A DNA stretch of 64,000 nucleotides, taken from assembly GCA_934525845.1 (NCBI GenBank), contig CAKSZS010000002.1, positions 62,001 through 126,000 of the forward strand, read 5' to 3'. The position numbers and the translations under genes are program-made. The notes beneath the pieces were generated by a model, which made no database searches, had not been told where the DNA came from, and was given only the letters and a program-made list of their open reading frames with translations. This document shows positions 39,131-46,161 of the stretch, piece by piece (position 1 is the first letter of the stretch; each line of letters starts with the position of its first letter). This stretch comes from an uncultured Faecalibacterium sp. GTDB lineage: Bacteria; Bacillota; Clostridia; Oscillospirales; Ruminococcaceae.

Positions 39131-40276
39131 ATGCCTTCTTTGACAACGTACAAGCTCCTGAAACAGGAACACGATGCCCGGCGGGGCGAATTCAAGACCG
39201 TGCACGGCACGGTGCAGACCCCTGCTTTCCAGAATGTGGCCACCGCGGGTGCCATCAAGGGCGGCCTGTCGGCCCATGACCTGAAGGACATCGGCGCACA
39301 GGTCATGCTGTGCAACACCTACCATCTCCATCTGCGCCCCGGCGACAAGCTGGTGGCCGACCTGGGCGGTCTGCACAAGTTCACCCGCTGGAACGGCCCC
39401 ATCCTGACCGACAGCGGCGGATTCCAGGTGTTCAGCCTGGCCAAACTGCGCAAGATCAACGAAGAGGGCGTGACCTTTGCTTCCCATCTAGACGGCCACC
39501 GCATCTTCATGGGGCCGGAACAGAGTATGCAGATCCAGGCCAACCTGGGCTCCACCATTGCCATGGCTTTTGACGAGTGTGTGGAGAACCCGGCCCAGCA
39601 CGATTATTCCAAGGCCAGCTGCGAGCGCACGACCCGCTGGCTGAAGCGCTGCAAGGATGAGATGGCCCGCCTGAAGCACGAAGGCATCGCGGTCAACCCG
39701 GATCAGCTGCTGTTCGGCATCAACCAGGGCTGCACCTTTGCCGACCTGCGCGTGGAGCACATGAAGCAGATTGCAGACCTGGACCTGGACGGCTACGCCA
39801 TCGGCGGTCTGGCCGTGGGCGAACCCACCGAGGTCATGTACGAGATGATCAGCCAGGTGGAGCCTTATATGCCCAAGGACAAGATCCGCTATCTGATGGG
39901 CGTCGGAACCCCCGGCAACATCATCGAGGCCGTTTCCCGCGGTGTGGATCTGTTCGACTGCGTGATGCCCAGCCGCAACGCCCGCCATGGCCACCTGAAC
40001 ACCTGGGGCGGCATCATCAACATCAAGAACGCCAAGTATGAGCGGGATGAGCGCCCCATCGACCCTGCCTGCGGCTGCCCGGCCTGCCGGAATTATTCCC
40101 GTGCCTATATCCGCCACCTGTTCAAGGCGGAAGAGCTGCTGGGAATGCGTCTGGCCGTGATGCACAACCTGTGGTTCTACAACCATCTGATGGAGCGCAT
40201 CCGCGATGAACTGGACGCAGGCACCTTTACGGCCTTCCATGACCGGTATGTCAAACTTCTGGACACCAGAATTTGA
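39131..40276 (+). CDS. tgt: Queuine/preQ1 tRNA-guanine transglycosylase
   Basis: The 381-residue TIM-barrel protein shows LTDSGGFQVFSL (substrate aspartate), GGLAVGEPTEVM, the nucleophile region GVDLFDCVMPSRNARHG and a zinc site CGCPACRNYSRAYIRHL. It exchanges guanine-34 of tRNAs with GUN anticodons for preQ1, the step before QueA. Start at 39131 with AGAAAGGAAC upstream. Confidence 0.96.
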   Translation: MPSLTTYKLLKQEHDARRGEFKTVHGTVQTPAFQNVATAGAIKGGLSAHDLKDIGAQVMLCNTYHLHLRPGDKLVADLGGLHKFTRWNGPILTDSGGFQVFSLAKLRKINEEGVTFASHLDGHRIFMGPEQSMQIQANLGSTIAMAFDECVENPAQHDYSKASCERTTRWLKRCKDEMARLKHEGIAVNPDQLLFGINQGCTFADLRVEHMKQIADLDLDGYAIGGLAVGEPTEVMYEMISQVEPYMPKDKIRYLMGVGTPGNIIEAVSRGVDLFDCVMPSRNARHGHLNTWGGIINIKNAKYERDERPIDPACGCPACRNYSRAYIRHLFKAEELLGMRLAVMHNLWFYNHLMERIRDELDAGTFTAFHDRYVKLLDTRI

Positions 40277-40285
40277 GAATAAGTC

Positions 40286-40314
40286 TTGCAACCCGTCGAA
40301 CAAGAAGGTATAAT
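40286..40314 (+). promoter_or_regulatory. Promoter of yajC
   Basis: TTGCAA (40286-40291), 17-bp spacer, TATAAT (40309-40314). Confidence 0.75.
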
Positions 40315-40349
40315 AAGTTTATCTGAATTTTGAGAGGAGATTTTGCCCC

Positions 40350-40667
40350 ATGCAATTTCTGACTACCACGTCCGAGGGCTACATCAGCCTGTTCTTCACG
40401 CTGGCTCTGATGCTGGTCCTGCTGTATTTCATGATCTACCGTCCGCAGAAGAAGCAGGAGAAGAAGGATGCCGCCATGCGCAGCAGCCTGGAGATCGGCG
40501 ATCAGGTCACCACCATCGGCGGTGTGATCGGCCGCGTTGTCGCCATCAAGGACGATACCTTTGTTCTGGAAACCGGCGCTGACCGCGTGAAGATTCGCTT
40601 CACCAAAACTGCCATCTCTTCTGTGGAGAAGCTGGACATGAACAAGGCTTCTTCGGACAAGAAGTAA
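40350..40667 (+). CDS. yajC: Preprotein translocase subunit YajC
   Basis: The 105-residue protein has one N-terminal transmembrane helix (YISLFFTLALMLVLLYFMIY) followed by RPQKKQEKKDAAMRSSLEIGD and VTTIGGVIGRVVAIKDDTF, the classic YajC pattern. It associates with SecDF-YidC at the membrane. GAGAGGAG precedes the ATG. In many Firmicutes it follows tgt as here. Confidence 0.95.
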   Translation: MQFLTTTSEGYISLFFTLALMLVLLYFMIYRPQKKQEKKDAAMRSSLEIGDQVTTIGGVIGRVVAIKDDTFVLETGADRVKIRFTKTAISSVEKLDMNKASSDKK

Positions 40668-40691
40668 TTCCACGATCCTTTTTGCATAACA

Positions 40692-40735
40692 AATGCGCCT
40701 TCCTGCATATTCTGATGGCAGGGAGGCGCATTTTT
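40692..40735 (+). terminator. Terminator-like hairpin after yajC that contains the next gene's ribosome-binding site
   Basis: A 15-bp stem (40692-40706 with 40718-40732, one G-U pair) is followed by T residues to 40735. GGAGG at 40722-40726, the ribosome-binding site of the gene starting at 40736, lies in the right arm. The structure could both terminate yajC transcripts and hide the ribosome-binding site in read-through RNA. Confidence 0.8.
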
Positions 40736-41128
40736 ATGTCTGAAAAGCTGCAGCAACGAAGTTCCATCCTCCGGTTCCTGCTGGCTGCCATCATCGGGAT
40801 CCTGACCACTGCATTGTGCATCGCAGGTTTGGCCGCGCTGATGGCCGCGCAGGGGTATTCTGCCGGTCTGTCAGGCGTCTTCGCAACACTCGCGGTCTGT
40901 CTCGGCAGTTTGTGCAGCGGGCTGACGGCTGCACATCTGGCGCCGGATCACCGGCTGCTGTACGGATCACTGCAGGGGGCCTTTCTGGCCGTTCTTCTTG
41001 CCGTCCTGGCCGGCTTTTCCGGAACGATCCCGGAAGCAGGGCAGCTGCTCCGTCTGGCAGCTGTAACGCTCTGCGGCGGTGCCGGGGGGATTCTGGGAAT
41101 GTTCCCGCGCCGGCACCGGTATCCCTGA
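40736..41128 (+). CDS. TIGR04086-family small membrane protein
   Basis: A 130-residue protein with about four hydrophobic helices and the family features LAAIIGILTTALCIAGLA, a central small-residue helix with the LCSGLTAAHLAPDHRLLYG loop, and a final GGAGGILGMF. The TIGR04086 family is common next to yajC in Clostridia; its role is unknown. GGAGG at 40722-40726 sits nine bases before the ATG inside a hairpin. Confidence 0.82.
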   Translation: MSEKLQQRSSILRFLLAAIIGILTTALCIAGLAALMAAQGYSAGLSGVFATLAVCLGSLCSGLTAAHLAPDHRLLYGSLQGAFLAVLLAVLAGFSGTIPEAGQLLRLAAVTLCGGAGGILGMFPRRHRYP

Positions 41129-41182
41129 ACGCTGACCAGCAAAAAAGACTGGATCCTTTGAAATGCAGGAGGGAACGATCGT

Positions 41183-41923
41183 ATGTGGGTCTATCCGCAA
41201 AAAGAACCGGAATCCGAATCGGAATCCGCCACCGTCCCGGCGGTGCAGCTGCCGGCAGAATCTCCCCCCGAAACGGCCCTGCAGGTTTTGCCGCCGTCCG
41301 ACTCGCCGGGAGAGGCTGCGTCACTGCCGCACCCGTCCCGGAAAACCTATGCAACAAAGGACTGCTGTCTGCTGGCAGCAGCCTACCTGCTGGGAACTGC
41401 CGCCGCGGGCTGGCTGCAGGCGCTCTGCGATGCACGCCAGCTGGAACTGCTCAACTACTATCTGAGTGTCTGGCGCGGGCTTTTTGCCGTGACCGACCTT
41501 CATGCGGCAGCGGGGCTGTTCCTTGCAGAGTACATGGCACTGACGATCATTGCCACTGCGCTTCTGCTGGCAGGCTTCTCTGCGTTGGGGCCGGTCCTGA
41601 TCTTCTTCCTTACGATGGCCTATGGGCTGGGAAGCGGTCTGCTGGCGGCATCGCTGTTCGCCGGGCTGCAGTGGAACATCGTGCTGCGGTATCTGGTTCT
41701 GGCCGGGGTCCCGGCGGCCGGTGCGGCGGGCTGTCTGTGCGTATTCGGTGCGCTGGCGCTGCAGGTAAGCGCCCGGATCCGGGCATATTCCTTCCGGCGT
41801 CAGACAGGACAAACCTTCCCGGCGGCCGGTGTCCTGATGGGGCAGTATGCGCTGACGCTTGTGCTTCTTCTGCCGCTGTGCGGCGCGGCGACCGGGCTGG
41901 CTTATCTGGGTGCGGCGTCTTAA
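41183..41923 (+). CDS. Multi-pass membrane protein, possibly SpoIIM-like
   Basis: The 246-residue protein has a soluble, Pro/Glu/Ser-rich N-terminal 55 residues and about five hydrophobic helices from residue 63 on. It has the size and helix distribution of stage II sporulation protein M-like (DUF95) proteins, but I see no diagnostic motif, so function is uncertain. AGGAGG at 41166-41171 precedes the ATG. The gene lies 54 bases after the TIGR04086 gene and ends before the radA promoter, so the two membrane proteins may share an mRNA. Confidence 0.6.
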   Translation: MWVYPQKEPESESESATVPAVQLPAESPPETALQVLPPSDSPGEAASLPHPSRKTYATKDCCLLAAAYLLGTAAAGWLQALCDARQLELLNYYLSVWRGLFAVTDLHAAAGLFLAEYMALTIIATALLLAGFSALGPVLIFFLTMAYGLGSGLLAASLFAGLQWNIVLRYLVLAGVPAAGAAGCLCVFGALALQVSARIRAYSFRRQTGQTFPAAGVLMGQYALTLVLLLPLCGAATGLAYLGAAS

Positions 41924-41933
41924 AGGAGATTTC

Positions 41934-41962
41934 TTGCAGCTTCCGGGACAGTGTGTTACAAT
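41934..41962 (+). promoter_or_regulatory. Promoter of radA
   Basis: TTGCAG (41934-41939), 17-bp spacer, TACAAT (41957-41962), 37 bases before the radA ATG. Confidence 0.72.
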
Positions 41963-41998
41963 AAACGTGAAACGATTTTCCAAAGATAGGAGCCTGTT

Positions 41999-43411
41999 AT
42001 GAGAGAGCCAAAGTTAAAAACGGTTTATGTATGTTCCAACTGCGGAGAAACCAGTCCGCGCTGGATGGGACGCTGCCCAAGCTGCGGAAGCTGGAATACC
42101 ATGAACGAAGATGTGGTCGCGGAAGCACCAAAAGCGGGAACGGCTGCGGCCAAACAGGCGGCTGCGGCACGGCCGGAGGGTGTGACCACTCTGACGGCAA
42201 AGCGCCTTTCTGAGATCAGCACAACGGAGGAAAAAAGCCGGATCCTTACCGGAATTTCGGAGCTGGACCGGGTGCTGGGCGGCGGCATCGTGCTGGGCGG
42301 CGTGGTGCTGCTGAGCGGTGAGCCGGGTGTGGGCAAATCCACCATGCTGCTGCAGCTGTGCGGCGCGATCTCCAACCAGCATACGGTGCTGTATATCACC
42401 GGCGAGGAATCCGTCCGGCAGGTCAAACTGCGGGCGGCACGCCTGAAAGTCCCGCAGGATAACATCTTTCTGGCGGCAGAGAACGATGTGGACGAGATCT
42501 GCGGCCTGATCGAAAAGGAAAAGCCGGATCTTGTGGTCATCGATTCCATCCAGACCATGCGCTGCATGGACATTTCCTCTTCGTCCGGTACGGTGAGCCA
42601 GGTCAAGGAGAGCGCGGCACGCCTGCTGGCCGTGGCCAAAAAGCAGGAGATCCCCATGTTCATCGTGGGCCATGTCAACAAGGATGGCGCCATTGCAGGC
42701 CCCAAGGTCATGGAGCACATCGTGGATACGGTGCTCTACTTTGAGGGGGACAAAATGCTCCCGTACCGCATCCTGCGGGCGGCCAAGAACCGCTACGGTT
42801 CTACCAATGAGCTTGGGATGTTTGATATGACGGGGACAGGCCTTGCGGAGATCGAAAATCCTTCCCAGATGCTGCTGGAAGGGCGTCCGCTGGGCGTCTC
42901 CGGCAACTGTGTGGCCTGCACCATGGAGGGAAGCCGTCCCATCCTCAGCGAGATCCAGGCGCTGGCCACCAAAACGAACTTTCCGGCACCACGCCGCGCC
43001 TGCAGCGGGTACGACTACAACCGTATGAATCTGCTCATTGCCGTGCTGGAAAAGCGCGCCGGTCATTTCTTCGGCAACCTGGACGTCTACGTCAACATCG
43101 TGGGCGGCATCGCCCTGCGGGATACGGCCTGCGACCTGTCGGTCTGCCTGAGCATGGTCTCCTCGCTGCTGGACCGTCCGGTCAGTGACAAGCTGATCGC
43201 CATTGGCGAAGTGGGTCTGGGCGGGGAAGTGCGCAGTGTACCCAATCTGGAACAGCGCCTGCATGAAGCTGAGCGCATCGGCTTTGAACGCGCGGTCGTT
43301 CCGAAACACAGCCTGAACCATCTGAACCCGGCGGATTATCCCGGCATGAGGCTGATCGGGGCCGCTTATATTTCGGATGCCATCAATGCATTGAAAACCG
43401 ATCGGTTGTAA
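41999..43411 (+). CDS. radA: DNA repair protein RadA (Sms)
   Basis: The 470-residue protein has an N-terminal zinc finger (Cys12, 15, 26, 29), a RecA-like ATPase with GEPGVGKST (Lys113), the RadA-specific KNRYG and a C-terminal Lon-protease-like domain with VGGIALRDTACDLSV. It promotes branch migration in recombination. AGATAGGAG precedes the ATG. The Xer-type gene follows after nine bases, so they are probably co-transcribed. Confidence 0.95.
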   Translation: MREPKLKTVYVCSNCGETSPRWMGRCPSCGSWNTMNEDVVAEAPKAGTAAAKQAAAARPEGVTTLTAKRLSEISTTEEKSRILTGISELDRVLGGGIVLGGVVLLSGEPGVGKSTMLLQLCGAISNQHTVLYITGEESVRQVKLRAARLKVPQDNIFLAAENDVDEICGLIEKEKPDLVVIDSIQTMRCMDISSSSGTVSQVKESAARLLAVAKKQEIPMFIVGHVNKDGAIAGPKVMEHIVDTVLYFEGDKMLPYRILRAAKNRYGSTNELGMFDMTGTGLAEIENPSQMLLEGRPLGVSGNCVACTMEGSRPILSEIQALATKTNFPAPRRACSGYDYNRMNLLIAVLEKRAGHFFGNLDVYVNIVGGIALRDTACDLSVCLSMVSSLLDRPVSDKLIAIGEVGLGGEVRSVPNLEQRLHEAERIGFERAVVPKHSLNHLNPADYPGMRLIGAAYISDAINALKTDRL

Positions 43412-43420
43412 GAGGGAGCT

Positions 43421-44650
43421 ATGTCGATTTATCTGGACGAAAAGAACCCCGGCAAGCACAAACCGTTTGAGGACGCCGCACCGGATATCGTGGAATATGT
43501 GCGCTACCTGGAAGTCATTGCCGGCAAAAGCCCGAATACGGCCTTCAGTTATTACTGCGACCTGCGCGGTTTCAGCCGGTTCATGAAGCGCCGCCGCGGC
43601 CTTGTGCCGGAGGATGTGGAACTGAAAGACATTGATCCCAAGGGGCTGGATACCGCGTTCTGGGGCAGTGTCACCAAAGAAGACATCTACGAATATCTGT
43701 ATTTTCTGAACCGGGAATGCGGCAACAAAAAATCCTCCACGGCCCGGCGGCTGGCCAGCCTGCACGGCTTTTACGATTACCTGGTCAACCAGGTCAACAA
43801 GCTGACAGAAGACCCCACGGCAGCCATCAAGCCACCCAAACAGGATAAAGTTTTGCCGAAATATCTGACGGCGGAACAGTCCATGGAGCTTTTGGAAAGC
43901 ACGCAGACTCAGAGCGACTTTCCGGAACGGGATTACTGCATGGTCGTGCTGTTTCTGAACTGCGGAATGCGTCTTTCGGAGCTGGTCGGGATGGATCTGG
44001 GCGATATCGATCTGGAGCAGCGGCAGATCCGTCTGTTCGGCAAGGGCCATAAGGAGCGCATGGTGTATCTGAACGACGCCTGCGTAGACGCGCTGCAGCG
44101 GTATCTGAGCAAGCGGAACACGCTGGAGGGGCTGCAGCCGAAAGAAAAGGCCGTTTTCGTGACCCGGCGGCGCAAAGAACGCATTTCCAACCGCAGGGTG
44201 GAACAGCTGGTAACCGGTGCCATGAAGGCTGCGGGCTTAAAGGGCTTTTCCACGCACAAACTGCGGCATACGGCGGCAACGCTGATGTATCAGACCGGCA
44301 ATGTCGATATCCTGACGCTCAAGCAGCTTCTCGGCCACAGCAGCGTAGGAACCACACAAATTTATACGCACCTGCAGGAATTTCAGGTGCGTGCCGCCAT
44401 TGAAGAAAACCCGCTGGGAAAGGTCGAGCGTAAAAAAACAAGCTTGGATACAACAGAAAAGGCAGGGGAGACACCGCAGGAAACAACGGAAGAGGGTTCA
44501 AATTCAGAAGAATCTTCCGCTGAACCCGGCGGTGCGATGCCGGCACTGGAGGGCGCTGCAAAAAGCGGTTTTGGCCTGGATGCGGCGTCCTTAAAGGAAT
44601 CTGATGCGGAGCCGGATGCGCAAATGCCGGAAAACAACGCAGACAGATAA
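43421..44650 (+). CDS. xerC: XerC/XerD-type tyrosine recombinase with acidic C-terminal extension
   Basis: The 409-residue protein has an N-terminal SAM-like DNA-binding domain (20-125) and a catalytic domain with the full set Arg184 (CGMRLSELVG), Lys208, His279/Arg282 (HKLRH), His306 (LLGHSS) and Tyr315 (QIYTHL), so it should be active. A normal XerC ends soon after residue 330. Here about 75 further residues follow that are rich in Glu, Ser, Ala and Gly and lack predicted structure. It sits behind radA with no mobile-element genes nearby, so it is probably the chromosomal dimer-resolution recombinase. The symbol xerC versus xerD is not certain. Confidence 0.85.
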   Translation: MSIYLDEKNPGKHKPFEDAAPDIVEYVRYLEVIAGKSPNTAFSYYCDLRGFSRFMKRRRGLVPEDVELKDIDPKGLDTAFWGSVTKEDIYEYLYFLNRECGNKKSSTARRLASLHGFYDYLVNQVNKLTEDPTAAIKPPKQDKVLPKYLTAEQSMELLESTQTQSDFPERDYCMVVLFLNCGMRLSELVGMDLGDIDLEQRQIRLFGKGHKERMVYLNDACVDALQRYLSKRNTLEGLQPKEKAVFVTRRRKERISNRRVEQLVTGAMKAAGLKGFSTHKLRHTAATLMYQTGNVDILTLKQLLGHSSVGTTQIYTHLQEFQVRAAIEENPLGKVERKKTSLDTTEKAGETPQETTEEGSNSEESSAEPGGAMPALEGAAKSGFGLDAASLKESDAEPDAQMPENNADR

Positions 44651-44665
44651 AATTTAGGAACATGG

Positions 44666-44706
44666 CCCGGAGGTCTGTCCGTATGGATGGATCTCCGGGT
44701 ATTTTT
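44666..44706 (+). terminator. Terminator after the Xer-type gene
   Basis: Stem 44666-44672 with 44693-44699, followed by TATTTTT. The 20-base interior is partly self-complementary. Confidence 0.75.
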
Positions 44707-45113
44707 ATAAAAACGGCAGTCTGAGCGTCCGGAGCACCGGAATCAAAGGATCCGTGAAACAAAGCCCGTATGGACAGCAAACCAGTACGGACAGGTTCCG
44801 GAAACCGCAGGATCCGTTCGAGTCGGAATCAAAGATCAGATCCTGCAGATGAAAACTTCAAAGCGGCTGCACAGAACAAATCACTTGCGGCAGAGATGAC
44901 GGCATCCCGCAATGCAGCGGCAGAACGCCGGAACACGTTCCGGCAAAAAAAGAAATGCACACAAAAAACAGTATGAAATGCCGTAAAGCGCCGACCAGAC
45001 AAAATCGGCCAGCTGGAACCAGCCAGGCCGTAAAAAGCCAAAATCTGGAAAAGAGGGCTTTTTCGCTCCCCCATATTTCACATAACGCGCATTATACGAA
45101 ATGCGTATTACCC
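44707..45113. other. Gene-free stretch of about 400 bases
   Basis: No convincing gene is seen. A 68-codon frame at 44770-44976 has no ribosome-binding site and a strange, basic composition. Some repeat structure exists: CTGTCCGTA at 44675-44683 is inverted at 44786-44794, GGAATCAAAG occurs twice, and GCCGGAA/TTCCGGC forms a short hairpin near 44930-44950 with an A run after it. No known RNA family was recognised. Confidence 0.5.
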
Positions 45114-45166
45114 AGAAAACGAGACCCCCTTCCCGCGGATGCTCCGTTTCGGAGGTCTCGTTTTCT
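45114..45166 (-). terminator. Terminator after the amidase gene
   Basis: A perfect 13-bp stem (45114-45126 with 45154-45166) with a long structured loop lies six bases past the amidase stop on the minus strand; the minus-strand arm ends in GTTTTCT. Confidence 0.7.
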
Positions 45167-45171
45167 GCAAT

Positions 45172-46026
45172 TCAGCCTGCAGCTGGTTCTGTTCCAAAAT
45201 ATGCACAAATGGCTTCGTAATAGATCCGCGCGGCGCGCGCACAGCCTTCTTTGGTTCCAAGGCGTGCTGCATCGGCTTCGCTGGTCACAAAGCATTGTTC
45301 CGCCAGAACCGCCGGACAATCCACATCTTCCAACAATGTAAAACTCCGCTCTGGCCGGATCTCTGTATGCGTATTCTCCACCAGCTGCTTCTGATCGTTT
45401 TCCAGATAATAAATGTACCGGACTCCCCCGTATCCCCGCAGAGGTTCTCCGGCAGCCTGCATTCCTTCGGCCAGCCGCTGAGCAAAATAAAAACTCTCGT
45501 TGTGCCATGTGCGCCCCGGTACCGCAGGATAACATTCAAACCCTGCTGCCCCAGAGCCGTTGGCGGCGGAATTGGCATGGATGGACAGCAGCAGCTGCGG
45601 TGCCTGTTCCCTCGCACGGGCGGCACGTTCTGACGGAGTGGCCGTCTGCTCAAAATCATCCCGGGTCTGCAGCGGGATGTAGTTCGGGTCTGCCGTCAGC
45701 CATTGCAGCAGCACCGAAGCCGTTTCTGCGGTCACATCTTTTTCCACGAGAACGCCCTGCGCCCCGGGGTCTGCTCCCCCATGCCCGGCATCGACCACGA
45801 CCCGATACGGCGGCTCCCCCACCTGCGGCCGGAATTCCCCAGCGGAAACCTGTTCTGCTTCCAGCTGCGGCAGAATGTCCTGCACGGATTCCAGCCACAG
45901 ATACGCACCAAAGCAAATCCCGGCCAGACAAAGACAACCGGCACAAAACGAAAGGAAGGGATGCCGCTGCTTACGGCAGGAACGCTTTCGGGCGGTCCTG
46001 CGGGTTCTGGAATGTCTGCCTGCCAT
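45172..46026 (-). CDS. N-acetylmuramoyl-L-alanine amidase (Amidase_3, CwlD-like)
   Basis: The 284-residue protein has a very basic N-terminus, a membrane anchor (about 24-45) and an Amidase_3 domain with VVVDAGHGGADPGA (His82), Glu95, LLSIHANSAANGSG and the late PAVLAEQCFVTS. These supply the zinc ligands and catalytic glutamate, so it should cleave the lactyl-amide bond of peptidoglycan at the outer face of the membrane. The ATG at 46026 is chosen because GGAGGG precedes it. CwlD-type enzymes prepare spore cortex in sporulating species; whether this one does so is unclear. It is separated from mutS2 by a strong terminator. Confidence 0.9.
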   Translation of the reverse strand: MAGRHSRTRRTARKRSCRKQRHPFLSFCAGCLCLAGICFGAYLWLESVQDILPQLEAEQVSAGEFRPQVGEPPYRVVVDAGHGGADPGAQGVLVEKDVTAETASVLLQWLTADPNYIPLQTRDDFEQTATPSERAARAREQAPQLLLSIHANSAANGSGAAGFECYPAVPGRTWHNESFYFAQRLAEGMQAAGEPLRGYGGVRYIYYLENDQKQLVENTHTEIRPERSFTLLEDVDCPAVLAEQCFVTSEADAARLGTKEGCARAARIYYEAICAYFGTEPAAG

Positions 46027-46112
46027 GGTACGTTTTCCCTCCTGTACGCTGCTGCATCCTTGACGCTTGACCTGAAAACAGATACGAATTTCCGGGGCTG
46101 TTTCCTGCACCG

Positions 46113-46156
46113 TATGCAAAAGACCGTCTGCAGGAATACAGACGGTCTTTTGCATA
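46113..46156. terminator. Terminator of the mutS2 operon, 18-bp perfect stem
   Basis: Arms 46113-46130 and 46139-46156 are exactly complementary with an eight-base loop. It starts six bases after the mutS2 stop on the minus strand. Because arms contain CTTTTGCATA the structure can work in either direction. Confidence 0.82.
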
Positions 46157-46161
46157 CAGGA

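Noticed and set aside
44770..44976. 68-codon frame after the Xer gene
   Set aside because: No ribosome-binding site, odd basic composition, located behind a terminator.
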